Shown here in pieces: positions 17,168 to 27,939 of a DNA stretch of 64,000 nt; the stretch's first letter is position 1; every line of letters starts with the position of its first letter. The stretch lies in the NCBI RefSeq assembly GCF_002024165.1, contig NZ_MWQN01000001.1, positions 5,580,001 through 5,644,000 of the forward strand. The letters run 5' to 3'. The translations under genes and the position numbers were made by a program. The notes beneath the pieces were generated by a model. The model made no database searches, was not told the DNA's origin, and worked only from the letters and a program-made list of their open reading frames with translations. The stretch is from Embleya scabrispora (GTDB lineage: Bacteria; Actinomycetota; Actinomycetes; Streptomycetales; Streptomycetaceae).

Positions 17168-18450
17168 CACCTCGTCATGTCGCGGTCGTCGACCTGGGGT
17201 TCGGCGACGCGGGCAAGGGCACCACGGTGGACCGGCTGTGCGCGCGAGGGCGTGCGGAGGGGCGGCCGGTCCACGCGGTGATCCGGTTCAACGGGGGTGC
17301 GCAGGCCGCGCACAACGTGGTAACCGACGACGGGCGGCACCACACGTTCGCCCAGTTCGGCTCGGGCACGTTCACCCCGGGCACGCGCACCCACCTGTCC
17401 CGGTTCGTGCTGGTGGATCCGCTCGCGCTGGCCGCGGAGGCCGAACACCTGCGCGCGCTCGGGGTGGCGGATCCGCTCGCGCTGCTCACGGTGGACCGGG
17501 ACGCGCTGTTGACCACGCCGTACCACGCGGCGGCCAATCGGGCCCGGGAGTCGGCGCGCGGGGCGGGGCGGCACGGGTCGTGCGGGATGGGGGTGGGCGA
17601 GACCGCGGCCTTCGCGCTCGCCCACCCGGAACTGGTGCCGCGGGTGGGGGACTGCGGTGCGCCCCGACTGCTGCGTCGGCGGTTGAGCGCGGTGCGGGAG
17701 GTGTTGAGCGCCGAATTCGGGACACCGCTCGGACCCGACGTCGAGGCGTGCGTGGCCGCGTTCACCGGCTTCGGGCGGGCGGTGCGCGCGGTGGACGGGG
17801 GGTATACGGGCGAGCTGCTGCGGGCCGGGCGGGTGGTGTTCGAGGGGGCGCAGGGCGTACTGCTGGACGAGTGGCACGGGTTCCACCCGTACACGACGTG
17901 GTCGACCACGACGTTCGCGGGCGCGGAGGCGTTGGCCGCCGAAGCGGGGGAGGGGGTGTACCGGCTCGGCGTGCTGCGCACCTACACCACCCGGCACGGG
18001 CCCGGGCCGCTGCCGAGCGAGGACGCGGGGCTGACGGCCGCGCTGCCGGATCCGCACAACGGGACCGGGCGGTGGCAGGGCGCGTTCCGGGTGGGCCACT
18101 TCGACGCGGTCGCGCATCGGTACGCGGTCGCGGTGTGCGGGGGTGTGGACGGGCTCGCGCTCACCCACGCGGACGTGCCCGGACGGGTGCCGGGCCTGGG
18201 TGTGGTGCGCGCGTACGCCGGGCCCGAACCCGAGGCGAGTCCGGTCCCGGACCTGGCCCACGCGGAGCGGCTGACCGCGCTGATGGCGGCCGCGCGACCG
18301 GTGGTGGAGCCGGCGCCGTCGGCCGCCGAGTGGCCGGATTTCGCCGCTGCCCGGCTGGGTGCCCCGGTGACCTTGCTCTCGTTCGGTCCGCGCACCGGTG
18401 ACAAGCGCGAGCGGGGGGTATTAGGCTCCTATTACTCTCCGGTAACATAG
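17164..18450 (+). CDS. Divergent adenylosuccinate synthetase (PurA-like)
   Basis: 428 residues, the length of a normal PurA. PurA joins IMP and aspartate using GTP. The N-terminus here reads VVDLGFGDAGKGTTVD, against G-x-Q-W-G-D-E-G-K-G-K in PurA: catalytic Asp and Lys are kept, but the Trp is absent and Glu has become Ala. RFNGGAQAAHNVV retains the catalytic His. FEGAQGVLLDEWHGFHPYTT and the GTP-side segments are recognisable. The divergence suggests another nucleotide or acid substrate, as for phage PurZ, which uses dGMP. The start overlaps the vWA stop (GTGA), so the two products are probably made together. A separate housekeeping purA is expected elsewhere. Confidence 0.8.
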   Translation: MTPRHVAVVDLGFGDAGKGTTVDRLCARGRAEGRPVHAVIRFNGGAQAAHNVVTDDGRHHTFAQFGSGTFTPGTRTHLSRFVLVDPLALAAEAEHLRALGVADPLALLTVDRDALLTTPYHAAANRARESARGAGRHGSCGMGVGETAAFALAHPELVPRVGDCGAPRLLRRRLSAVREVLSAEFGTPLGPDVEACVAAFTGFGRAVRAVDGGYTGELLRAGRVVFEGAQGVLLDEWHGFHPYTTWSTTTFAGAEALAAEAGEGVYRLGVLRTYTTRHGPGPLPSEDAGLTAALPDPHNGTGRWQGAFRVGHFDAVAHRYAVAVCGGVDGLALTHADVPGRVPGLGVVRAYAGPEPEASPVPDLAHAERLTALMAAARPVVEPAPSAAEWPDFAAARLGAPVTLLSFGPRTGDKRERGVLGSYYSPVT

Positions 18451-18509
18451 TGGTTCCGGGTCGATGGTCGGAGTCTTTTCCAGGACCGCGTACTCTCGGA
18501 ACCAGAAGT

Positions 18510-18522
18510 TGACGGACCGTCA
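18510..18522. promoter_or_regulatory. Candidate TetR-type operator, TGACGGACCGTCA
   Basis: A perfect 6-bp inverted repeat around one base, about 170 bases upstream of etfB. Similar 13-base sites occur at 11611, 27902 and 53011. A fatty-acid- or CoA-responsive repressor would suit the electron-transfer flavoprotein genes, but the regulator is unknown. Confidence 0.5.
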
Positions 18523-18691
18523 GAATTGAATGTGCCCTGTGTCACGCGTGTGCCTGTGCGCGGGCGTGGCATCGTGGCGCGAGATCGATGGATCTTGGGG
18601 CCGGAACCGTGGGCCCGTCGTGGACCCCGACGGCGGGCATGACACCCTCGGACCGGCACCTGGGTGACCGGACGACCACAGGAGAACTGTT

Positions 18692-19486
18692 GTGAAAATC
18701 GTTGTCTGCGTGAAGTACGTACCCGACGCGACCGGGGACCGGGGCTTCAACGACGATGGCACCACCGATCGCGAGTCGGTCGACTCCCTGCTGTCGGAGC
18801 TGGACGAATACGCGATCGAGCAGGCTCTCAAGATCGTGGAGTCCGGCGTCGAGGCCGAGATCACGTACCTGACGGTCGGTCCGGACGATGCCAAGGACGC
18901 GCTGCGCAAGGCGCTGGCGATGGGCGGCGACAACGCCATCCACGTCAACGACGACGACATCGCGGGCACCGACGCGCTGGGCACCTCGCTGATCCTGGCC
19001 AAGGCCATCGAGGACGCGGGCTTCGACCTCGTCGTGTGCGGCATGGCCTCCACCGACGCGTCGATGGGCGTCGTGCCGGCCATGCTCGCCGAGCGCCTGG
19101 GTGTTCCGCAGGTCACCTACCTGGACGAGATCACCGTCGAGGGCGCGGGCAAGGGCGGCGGCGTGGTCAAGGGCCGCCGCGAGGGCGACGTCGCCACCGA
19201 GCTGATCGAGGCCTCGCTGCCCGCCGTCGTGTCGGTCACCGACCGCACCGGCGAGGCGCGTTACCCCTCGTTCAAGGGCATCATGGCGGCCAAGAAGAAG
19301 ACCGTCGTCTCGAAGGACCTGGACGACCTGGGCATCGAGTCGGACGAGGTCGGCCTGTCCGCCGCCTGGTCGGTCGTGGACACCGCGACCAAGCGCCCGC
19401 CGCGCGCCAAGGGCGAGGTCGTCGAGGACGAGGGCGAGGGCGGCGTGCAGCTGGCCGCGTTCCTCGCCGCCAAGAAGTTCATCTGA
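18692..19486 (+). CDS. etfB: Electron transfer flavoprotein beta subunit
   Basis: A 264-residue protein of the FixA/EtfB family. It opens with MKIVVCVKYVPD and contains ALRKALAMGGDNAIHV and the conserved LAERLGVPQVTY segment typical of EtfB. With EtfA it carries electrons from acyl-CoA dehydrogenases to the respiratory chain via ETF:quinone oxidoreductase. The GTG start has CAGGAGAA upstream. etfA follows after 116 bases on the same strand. Length is normal for the family and no defect is visible. Confidence 0.95.
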   Translation: MKIVVCVKYVPDATGDRGFNDDGTTDRESVDSLLSELDEYAIEQALKIVESGVEAEITYLTVGPDDAKDALRKALAMGGDNAIHVNDDDIAGTDALGTSLILAKAIEDAGFDLVVCGMASTDASMGVVPAMLAERLGVPQVTYLDEITVEGAGKGGGVVKGRREGDVATELIEASLPAVVSVTDRTGEARYPSFKGIMAAKKKTVVSKDLDDLGIESDEVGLSAAWSVVDTATKRPPRAKGEVVEDEGEGGVQLAAFLAAKKFI

Positions 19487-19602
19487 GTCGGTCGGCAGAA
19501 CCGGACTGTTTCGACACCTTTGACCGGCCGCCCCCCGGGGCGACCGAGCATCGCAACCCGGCCGGAGAGATCCGGGCTGTACCGGAGTAGGAGAGAACAA
19601 CC

Positions 19603-20562
19603 ATGGCCGAGATCCTCGTTCTCGTCGACCACGCCGACGGCGCGGTCCGCAAGCCGACCCTGGAGCTGCTGACCCTGGCCCGCCGCCTCGGCGAGCCGGC
19701 CGCGGTCTTCCTGGGCAAGGGCGCCGAGGGCGCCACCGAGACGCTGGGCAGGTACGGCGCGCAGAAGGTCTACGTCGTGGACGCGCCCGAGGTGGACGAG
19801 TACCTCGTCGCCCCGGCCGTCGACGCGCTCGCGCAGATCGCCGGGGGCGGCGCGCCGGGCGCGATCCTGGTCGCGTCCTCGAACGACGGCCGCGAGATCG
19901 CGGCGCGCGTCGCGGTGCGCCTGGAGTCGGGCCTGATCACCGACGCCGTCGACGTCGAGGCGGGCCCCGAAGGCCCGGTTACCGAGCAGTCGGTGTTCGC
20001 CGCGACCTACCAGGTCAAGGCGCACGTCACCAAGGGCACCCCGATCATCACGGTCAAGCCGAACGCGGCCACCCCCGAGGAGGCCCCGGCCACCCCGACG
20101 GTGGAGGCCGTGACGGTGGACTTCACCGCCTCGGCGACCGGCACCAAGGTCGTCTCGCGCGCCCCGCGCGAGAAGTCCGACCGCCCCGAGCTGACCGAGG
20201 CCGACATCGTCGTCTCGGGTGGCCGCGGCGTGAACGGCGCGGAGAACTTCCACGTGATCGAGTCGGTCGCGGACGCGCTCGGCGCGGCCGTGGGCGCCTC
20301 CCGCGCGGCGGTCGACGCCGGCTGGTACCCGCACAGCCACCAGGTCGGCCAGACCGGCACCCAGGTCTCGCCGCAGCTCTACGTCGCGGTCGGCATCTCC
20401 GGCGCGATCCAGCACCGCGCGGGCATGCAGACCTCCAAGACGATCGTCGCGATCAACAAGGACGAGGACGCCCCGATCTTCGACCTGGTCGACTACGGCG
20501 TGGTCGGCGACCTGTTCAAGGTGATGCCGCAACTCGAAGCCGAGATCAACAAGCGCAAGTAG
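19603..20562 (+). CDS. etfA: Electron transfer flavoprotein alpha subunit
   Basis: A 319-residue EtfA/FixB protein. The C-terminal FAD-binding domain shows [37 protein letters not shown] and the family signature [17 protein letters not shown] ... [21 protein letters not shown]. The ATG is preceded by GGAGAG. It partners with EtfB directly upstream, and the pair ends at a hairpin terminator. EtfA supplies most of the FAD contacts of the heterodimer. Confidence 0.96.
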   Translation: MAEILVLVDHADGAVRKPTLELLTLARRLGEPAAVFLGKGAEGATETLGRYGAQKVYVVDAPEVDEYLVAPAVDALAQIAGGGAPGAILVASSNDGREIAARVAVRLESGLITDAVDVEAGPEGPVTEQSVFAATYQVKAHVTKGTPIITVKPNAATPEEAPATPTVEAVTVDFTASATGTKVVSRAPREKSDRPELTEADIVVSGGRGVNGAENFHVIESVADALGAAVGASRAAVDAGWYPHSHQVGQTGTQVSPQLYVAVGISGAIQHRAGMQTSKTIVAINKDEDAPIFDLVDYGVVGDLFKVMPQLEAEINKRK

Positions 20563-20593
20563 CCGCAGCCGCCACCGGCGAACCGCCCACACG

Positions 20594-20628
20594 ACGACCC
20601 CGCACCGAAAGCCCGGCCGCGGGGTCGT
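20594..20628. terminator. Hairpin after etfBA
   Basis: ACGACCCCGC and GCGGGGTCGT form a 10-bp stem with a 15-base loop, 31 bases after the etfA stop codon. It lies between etfA and the convergent vapC. Confidence 0.65.
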
Positions 20629-20677
20629 TCGGCGTTTCGCCCGGCAATCGCACGGCCGAACACTCGTATCGATGGGG

Positions 20678-21100
20678 CTACTTGCCGGTCGGGGGGCCGT
20701 ACCACTGGAGTGCCTGTCCGGTAACGGCCGCGATGCACTCGAAGTCCCGGTCGCGATGCAGCAGCGTCAAGCCCTGGAGCTCTGCCGTGGCGGCGACAAT
20801 CAGGTCCACGGCCCCGGCGCTGCGATGTTGCCCCCGATCGGTGAGCTGGTCCTGAACCTGCCAGGCACGGTCGTAGGCACGATCGTCCACCGGGACCCAG
20901 TTGAACAACAGCCGTAGATCCTCGATGCTTCGTGCGCGGTGCGCGGCCGAGCGGGCACTGTAGAAGAATTCGAGTTCGGTGATGGGGCAGGTCGCGATGA
21001 GCCCGGCCGAAGCGGCCTGATCCCAACCGTATTGTTCGCTTTCCGCGCGCATGAAGCGGGCGAGTGCGCTGGTGTCGATCAGGAATTGCGCCGCACTCAC
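20678..21100 (-). CDS. vapC: VapC-type PIN-domain ribonuclease toxin
   Basis: A 140-residue PIN-domain protein. The acidic metal-site residues appear in FLIDTSALARF (D9), ITELEFF and AVDLIVAATAELQG, with a final HRDRDFE. VapC toxins cut specific tRNAs or rRNA and arrest growth until the antitoxin neutralises them. The GTG start overlaps the antitoxin stop by four bases (GTGA), the usual coupling. All catalytic positions look intact. Confidence 0.9.
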   Translation of the reverse strand: MSAAQFLIDTSALARFMRAESEQYGWDQAASAGLIATCPITELEFFYSARSAAHRARSIEDLRLLFNWVPVDDRAYDRAWQVQDQLTDRGQHRSAGAVDLIVAATAELQGLTLLHRDRDFECIAAVTGQALQWYGPPTGK

Positions 21101-21312
21101 CGGCGGTAGTTCCGCTTGTCCTCGAAGATCTCCAGATCGAAGGCGCCATCCTCGGCCGCCGCCCGCAGTCGGGTGAGTGCCAGTGCTCGCCGCCGGTTGT
21201 CCAGGACTTCGCGGAGCGCGGTATTGACCGTCTCCTTTTTGGTGCCGGTTCCCAACGCCTGGGCCACGGCGGCGACCAGGTCGTCATCGAGGTCGATCAC
21301 GGTCCGGGCCAT
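21097..21312 (-). CDS. vapB: VapB-type antitoxin
   Basis: A 71-residue protein. MARTVIDLDDDLVAAVAQALGT is a ribbon-helix-helix DNA-binding start typical of actinobacterial VapB (DUF2191-like) antitoxins. The C-terminal tail (AFDLEIFEDKRNYRR) would wrap the toxin. GGAGGTG precedes the ATG. It lies directly upstream of vapC. VapB dimers usually repress their own promoter, and a palindrome upstream fits this. Confidence 0.88.
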   Translation of the reverse strand: MARTVIDLDDDLVAAVAQALGTGTKKETVNTALREVLDNRRRALALTRLRAAAEDGAFDLEIFEDKRNYRR

Positions 21313-21327
21313 CGGATGCACCTCCGT

Positions 21328-21335
21328 TGATATCA
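21328..21335. promoter_or_regulatory. Possible VapB operator, TGATATCA
   Basis: An 8-bp perfect palindrome 16 bases upstream of the vapB start, inside a locally AT-rich promoter (further GTATATCC and GGTATCAA words up to 21366). Autorepression by the ribbon-helix-helix antitoxin is expected for this family. Confidence 0.4.
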
Positions 21336-21495
21336 GCCTGCGTTTCGAGTATATCCGGCATGGTATCAATGTCGGCCGGCTCGGCGTCGACGACGTCCAC
21401 CGTGTCGCTCCCGGTCTCACCGTGACGCTACCGACCGCGGGCCGGGCGCGGGGGCTGACGGCCGCCCGGCGTTGGGGGCTTCGAGGTCGGGTGGT

Positions 21496-22419
21496 TCAGG
21501 GGCGGGTGGCCGGGAGTGGGTCGGGGTGGGTGGGGGGTGCCTCGCGGGTTGGGGGCGGTGAGCCGGCGCCGCGGGGGAGGCTTGCCAAGGTGATGCCGGT
21601 CAGGACGATCGCGGCGCCCGCGGCCTCGATCCACGTCGGGCGTTCGTCGAGGACGGCCCAGGCGGTGAGGATGCCGACGATCGGGACGAGGAGGCCGTAC
21701 GGGGCGACCGCCGAGGCCGAACGGCGGCCGAGGAGGGCGAACCACAGGCCGTAGCCGAGCCAGGACGACAGCACGACGGTGAACGCCAGGCCGCCGACGC
21801 CGGTCCAGGAGGCCGAGGTCAGCGCGTCCACGTCCCGGCTCGGGCCCTCGACGGTCAGGGACAGTGCGAGCAGCGGCAGCGGGGCGGCCAGTGCCGACCA
21901 CACGACCAGGCCGAGCCCGCCGGGGATGCCCGCCTTGCGGGTCAGCACATTGCCGAAGCCCCACGACGCCGCGGCGCCGACCACCAGCAGGAACGGCCAC
22001 AACGACGCGCCCTGGCCCCGACCGAACGCGATCACGCCCATGCCGATCGCGGCCACGCCCAGTGCGAGCAGCCGGGTGCGCCCGGGGATCTCCCGCAACA
22101 TCACCACCGCGCACAGCACGGTGAACATCGCCTGGCACTGGATCACCACCGAGGACAACCCGGCCGGCATGCCCGCGTGCATCGCGCTGAACAGGAACGC
22201 GAACTGGCCCACGTTGACCGTGAGTCCGACCCCGATGATCAGCTTCCAACTCGTCCGCGGCCGCTTGACGAACAGCACCGCGGGAAACGCGACGAGCGCG
22301 AAGCGCAGCGCGGCCAGCAGGAATGGGGGGAAGTCGTCGAGGCTCGCGTCGATGGCGACGAAGTTCACCCCCCAGATCACCGTGACGAGCACGGCCCACA
22401 GGGAATCGGTACGGGTCAT
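21496..22419 (-). CDS. EamA-family transporter
   Basis: A 307-residue inner-membrane protein with about ten transmembrane segments in two EamA repeats: IWGVNFVAIDASLDDFPPFLLAALRFA-type sequence at the N-terminus, and a second repeat containing LLVPIVGILTAWAVLDE. The first repeat fits the EamA/RhaT drug/metabolite exporter fold. The C-terminal ~25 residues are Pro-rich and cytosolic. It is transcribed away from a LysR regulator gene that starts 74 bases away, so that regulator probably controls it. The substrate is unknown; amino-acid export is common in the family. Confidence 0.88.
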   Translation of the reverse strand: MTRTDSLWAVLVTVIWGVNFVAIDASLDDFPPFLLAALRFALVAFPAVLFVKRPRTSWKLIIGVGLTVNVGQFAFLFSAMHAGMPAGLSSVVIQCQAMFTVLCAVVMLREIPGRTRLLALGVAAIGMGVIAFGRGQGASLWPFLLVVGAAASWGFGNVLTRKAGIPGGLGLVVWSALAAPLPLLALSLTVEGPSRDVDALTSASWTGVGGLAFTVVLSSWLGYGLWFALLGRRSASAVAPYGLLVPIVGILTAWAVLDERPTWIEAAGAAIVLTGITLASLPRGAGSPPPTREAPPTHPDPLPATRP

Positions 22420-22493
22420 GCCGAAAAGTGTGTGCTCGGGCCATCCATGGAGTCCAGCTACATTTTCCGGATCTCAATCGGTAGTTTCGCTAC

Positions 22494-23405
22494 ATGGAGA
22501 TCAAGCGGCTGAACATCCTGCGCGCGCTCGACCAGCACGGCACCGTGATCGCCGCCGCCCAGGCACTGCACCTGACCCCGTCCGCGGTGTCCCAACAACT
22601 GGCGGTACTGGCCCGGGAGGCCGACGCCGTGCTCCTGGAGAAGCACGGGCGCGGTGTCCGGCTCACCCCGGCCGCACATGTCCTGCTCGGCCACGCCGAC
22701 GCCATCGCGACCCGGCTGGAACAGGCCCGCGCCGACCTCGCGGCGCAGCGCGACGGCCGCATCGGGCGGGCCCGGATCTCCGGCTTCCCGTCCGGCATCG
22801 CGGGCCTGATCGCGCCGGCGCTGGCCCGGCTCAAGCGGACCCACCCGGGGTGGCGGTTCGAGGTGGTCCAGTACGAGACCGAGCAGGCGCTGCCGCTGCT
22901 GCCCGCGCGCGAGCTGGATCTGGCGGTGGTGATGACGCATCCGGACCTGCCCGCGCCGGACCACCCGCGGATCGAGCTGCACCCGCTGCTCGACGAACCG
23001 TTCGAGCTCGCGCTGCCGGCCGATCACCCGCTGGCGGAGCGCGCCGAGGTGACTTTGGCCGCCGACCTCGTGGACGCCGACTGGATCATCACCGCGCCCG
23101 GGACGGCCTGCCACGGCCTGCTCCTGACCGCCTGCCACCAGGCGGGCTTCCAGCCGCGCCTGGTGCACACCTCGACCGACTTCGGCGCGCAGCTGGCCCT
23201 GGTGGCCGCCGGCCTGGGCGTGACGATCATTCCGCGCCTGGCCCAGCCCGAACTCCCCCGGGGCGTGGTGCTCCGCCCCATCACCGCCCCGGCCCCCCGC
23301 CGCCGGCTGATGGCGGCCGTCCGCCGGGGCCAGGGCCCGACCCCGCTCCTCGACACCCTGCGCACGGTGGGCGCGGAACTCGCCGAGCGGGGCGCCCCCG
23401 GCTGA
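22494..23405 (+). CDS. LysR-family regulator
   Basis: A 303-residue regulator. The N-terminal helix-turn-helix contains MEIKRLNILRALDQHGTVIAAA then LTPSAVSQQLAVL, and a type-2 periplasmic-binding-like effector domain fills residues 90-300 (beginning GRARISGFPSGIAGLIAPAL). It is divergent from the EamA transporter and likely controls it. The effector is unknown. Length and domain order are normal. Confidence 0.9.
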   Translation: MEIKRLNILRALDQHGTVIAAAQALHLTPSAVSQQLAVLAREADAVLLEKHGRGVRLTPAAHVLLGHADAIATRLEQARADLAAQRDGRIGRARISGFPSGIAGLIAPALARLKRTHPGWRFEVVQYETEQALPLLPARELDLAVVMTHPDLPAPDHPRIELHPLLDEPFELALPADHPLAERAEVTLAADLVDADWIITAPGTACHGLLLTACHQAGFQPRLVHTSTDFGAQLALVAAGLGVTIIPRLAQPELPRGVVLRPITAPAPRRRLMAAVRRGQGPTPLLDTLRTVGAELAERGAPG

Positions 23406-23454
23406 CCCGCAAAAGCGGGGGCGTCGTGTGCTCCGCAGGGCGTCGCGCGTGCGG

Positions 23455-24396
23455 TCAGGTGCGTGATGGGGTGCCTTCCGGGCTCTTGTCCGGTGTGGCG
23501 GAAGGTTCCTGCGCATCGTGCTTGCCGAAGTAGGCGACGGCCACCGCGCCGGACACGGCGAGGATGAAGCCGAGGACGGCCAGCCAGGCGAGGCCGGCGC
23601 GGGAGGTGTCCCCGAGCCACAACACGCCGACCGCGCCCGGGACCACCGTCTCGCCGACCACCAGGGCCGCGGTGGCGCCGTTCACCGAGCCGATCTGCAA
23701 CGCGATCGTGTGCAGGTACATCCCGCCGATACCGCCGATCAGGACCGCGTACAGGGCCGGATCGGCGATCAGCTTGCCCAGGTCGAACGGGTCGACGCCG
23801 TCCAGGATGCGCACCCCGATACCCAGGCCGCCGAAGCCGAGACCGGAGAGCAGGCCCGCGACGATCGCGCCGTTGGCGCCGAGGAAGCGGACCAGCACGG
23901 TCCCGCCGACGATCACCACGAAGGTGACGATCAGCACCCACCAGTGCGTGGCGCGCGGACTGTGCCCGTCGCCCTCGGGCCCGGCCGCGATGCCGAGCAG
24001 GACCAGCGCGCCGCACACCACCCCGATCGAGGTCCAGTCGGCCCGATGCAGCTTGATGCCGAGCAGCTTGATCCCCAGTACGGCGGTGATCACCAGGTTC
24101 GCGCTGATGATCGTCTGGGACAGGAACAGCGGCAGCAGCCGCGCCGCCAGCGCGCCGAGCGCGAAGCCGACGAAGTCGAGCAGGGTGCCGACGATGAACT
24201 CCCACGTGACCGCGGCCTTGGCGGTCGAGGACAGGCTCGGGCCGCCGTACCCGGTCACCTGGGCGGTACCGCCGCTCCGCGCGGCCTGCTTGGCCGCCTC
24301 CTCGCGCGCGGATCGCCGCGACCCGACCGCTTGCAGCACCGACCCCACTCCGTAACACGCGGAGGCCGCGACAGCGGTGCCCAGTCCGACGATCAC
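23455..24396 (-). CDS. DMT-superfamily membrane protein
   Basis: A 313-residue multi-pass protein starting [25 protein letters not shown], with about nine to ten hydrophobic helices and a cytosolic loop of 30-40 residues after the first helix ([17 protein letters not shown]). This resembles the actinobacterial DMT-type transporters annotated as EamA-like or Mg-transporter NIPA-like. A hydrophilic C-terminal tail follows FGKHDAQ. The GTG start has GGGAG six bases upstream. The substrate is unknown. It is convergent with the LysR gene upstream in the window and has no clear partner. Confidence 0.75.
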   Translation of the reverse strand: MIVGLGTAVAASACYGVGSVLQAVGSRRSAREEAAKQAARSGGTAQVTGYGGPSLSSTAKAAVTWEFIVGTLLDFVGFALGALAARLLPLFLSQTIISANLVITAVLGIKLLGIKLHRADWTSIGVVCGALVLLGIAAGPEGDGHSPRATHWWVLIVTFVVIVGGTVLVRFLGANGAIVAGLLSGLGFGGLGIGVRILDGVDPFDLGKLIADPALYAVLIGGIGGMYLHTIALQIGSVNGATAALVVGETVVPGAVGVLWLGDTSRAGLAWLAVLGFILAVSGAVAVAYFGKHDAQEPSATPDKSPEGTPSRT

Positions 24397-24718
24397 AGAA
24401 GACTCCCTCTCACCAGAACTCGTGCCTCATCCGAGGACGACCGACGGCGCACGGCCGCGAACACCCCGCCGGTTCACGCGTGCCCGCCCGGGCCCGACCG
24501 TACCGGCACGGCTTCCCGCCCCGCCCCGCCCCGGCAACGATCACGTCGTGCGGGCGGTTTCCGATTCGGCGGCGCCGTTCGGATCCCATACCTGCGACGT
24601 ATGCGGGCCGTACGCATCTCGGCTGACGGCGGGGTGTGCGAATCCCCGGCAGTGGCATTCGGGGGAACCTTCCGCGCGCCTTGTCCGTATTTGTCGTTTT
24701 ATATCCCATGTTTCAGAA
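24397..24718. other. Gene-free interval before the surface-protein gene
   Basis: A 322-base divergent intergenic region. The last ~35 bases (TTTGTCGTTTTATATCCCATG) are unusually AT-rich and probably hold the promoter of the surface-protein gene. No small gene with a ribosome site is visible. Confidence 0.5.
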
Positions 24719-26500
<1,782 letters not shown>

Positions 26501-26514
26501 TCCCCATCCACCCC

Positions 26515-26552
26515 GAATGGCCCACGAACTCCCCAGAGTCCGTGGGCCATTC
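26515..26552. terminator. Bidirectional terminator hairpin
   Basis: GAATGGCCCACG pairs with CGTGGGCCATTC (12 bp). After one mismatch the stem continues with ACTC/GAGT around a small loop. It separates the convergent surface-protein and amidohydrolase genes. Confidence 0.85.
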
Positions 26553-26573
26553 CCACGTCCGCCGAGGGTGGGG

Positions 26574-27788
26574 CTACTTGGTGATGCCGAAGCGGTCGAG
26601 ACCGAAGGCCTTGATCGCGTTGGTGCGGAAGAGTTTGTCGCATTCGGCCTGGGTGAGGCCCGCCTTCGTGGCGATGTCGAGGGCGACCTTGTGGGTGTTG
26701 GGGAAGGTCGAGTCGGCGTGCGGGTAGTCGACCTCGAAGCAGATCTGGTCGATGCCGATCACGTCGCGGTTTCGCAGGCCGATCTCGTCGTCGAAGATGC
26801 AGCCGTAGATCCGGTCCTTGATGTACGAGCTGGGCTTTTGGGTGAGCGAGGAGCCGAACGCGTTGTCGTCGCGCTCCTCCCACAGCTTGTCCGCGCGCTC
26901 CATGACGTAGGGCATCCAGCCGACCTGGCCCTCGGCGTAGGCGATCTTCAGCTTCGGGAAGCGGTCGAAGACGCCGGAGAAGATGTAGTCGACCATCGAG
27001 CCCATGGCGTTTTGGAACGTCAGCACGGAGGAGACGATGAACGGCGCGTCGGGGGAGGTGGAGGGCATCTTCGAGGACGAGCCGATGTGCATGCACACGA
27101 TCGTGTTCGTCTCCTCGCAGGCCCGGAAGAACGGGTCCCAGAACCGGTCCTTGGAGTGCACCGACGGCAGGCCGAGCGGGACCGGGTTCTCCGAGAAGGC
27201 GACCGCGAAGGAGCCCTTGGCGGCGCAGCGGCGCACCTCGGCGGCGGCCAGGTCCGCGTCCCACAGCGGGATGATCGTCATCGGCAGCAGGCGGCCCTTG
27301 CCGTCACCCGCGCACCACTCGTCGATCATCCAGTCGTTGTACGCCTGCACGCACAGCAGCGCGAGTTCCTTGTCCTCGCGCTCGTAGAACGCCTGGCCGC
27401 AGAAGCGCGGCAGGATGTTCGGGAAGCACAGCGAGGCGTCGACGTGGTTGGCGTCCATGTCCTTGAGGCGCTCGGACTGGATCCACGCGCCCGGCCGGAT
27501 GTCGTCGAAGGTGACCGGCGTCACGTCGAGCGTGTCGAAGCCGACCGCGGCGGAGAGCTTGGGGAACGGGTAGACCAGGTCGTCGTACAGCCACCAGTCG
27601 CACCACTCGCCGTCCTCGACGCCGCGCTCGTACGAGAAGACGCCGCCGATGAAGTTGAACTTCGCCTTGTCGCGCACCACGCGCGGGCCGCGGTCCTTGT
27701 ACTTGGCGGGCAGCCGCGAGGTCCACAGGTCCGGCGGCTCCACCACGTGGTCGTCCACGGAGATGATGCGCGGGATTTCGAGCGTCAT
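26574..27788 (-). CDS. Amidohydrolase family protein (ACMSD-like TIM barrel)
   Basis: A 404-residue cytosolic enzyme of the amidohydrolase-2 group. The N-terminal SVDDHVVEPPDLW replaces the classical HxH metal motif with D-x-H. Later blocks are CFPNILPRFCGQAF, NDWMIDEWCAGD, VCMHIGSSS, and DQICFEVDYPHADSTFPNT near the C-terminus, with an acidic metal ligand. This pattern is typical of actinobacterial decarboxylase or hydrolase relatives involved in breakdown of aromatic or polyketide-like acids. The substrate is unknown. AAGGAGCAGGTC precedes the ATG. It is divergent from a LysR gene with two palindromes between them. Confidence 0.85.
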   Translation of the reverse strand: MTLEIPRIISVDDHVVEPPDLWTSRLPAKYKDRGPRVVRDKAKFNFIGGVFSYERGVEDGEWCDWWLYDDLVYPFPKLSAAVGFDTLDVTPVTFDDIRPGAWIQSERLKDMDANHVDASLCFPNILPRFCGQAFYEREDKELALLCVQAYNDWMIDEWCAGDGKGRLLPMTIIPLWDADLAAAEVRRCAAKGSFAVAFSENPVPLGLPSVHSKDRFWDPFFRACEETNTIVCMHIGSSSKMPSTSPDAPFIVSSVLTFQNAMGSMVDYIFSGVFDRFPKLKIAYAEGQVGWMPYVMERADKLWEERDDNAFGSSLTQKPSSYIKDRIYGCIFDDEIGLRNRDVIGIDQICFEVDYPHADSTFPNTHKVALDIATKAGLTQAECDKLFRTNAIKAFGLDRFGITK

Positions 27789-27899
27789 GACCTGCTCCTT
27801 AGTGCGACTTCGGTGCGACTTCGGTGCGGTTGCGGCGGGGCTTGCCGGCGTGCCGGGAGCGCCCGTGCCCCCGCGGGACCCGTGCTCCCAAGGAAACCT

Positions 27900-27916
27900 G
27901 CTGACGGGGCGTCAGC
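27900..27916. promoter_or_regulatory. Inverted repeat GCTGACG-N3-CGTCAGC
   Basis: A perfect 7-bp inverted repeat in the divergent promoter of the amidohydrolase and LysR genes. The TGACG-N3-CGTCA core is shared with the site before etfB. It may be a TetR-family operator. Confidence 0.45.
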
Positions 27917-27939
27917 CAAGCCCCTGTTGTTGCTAACGT

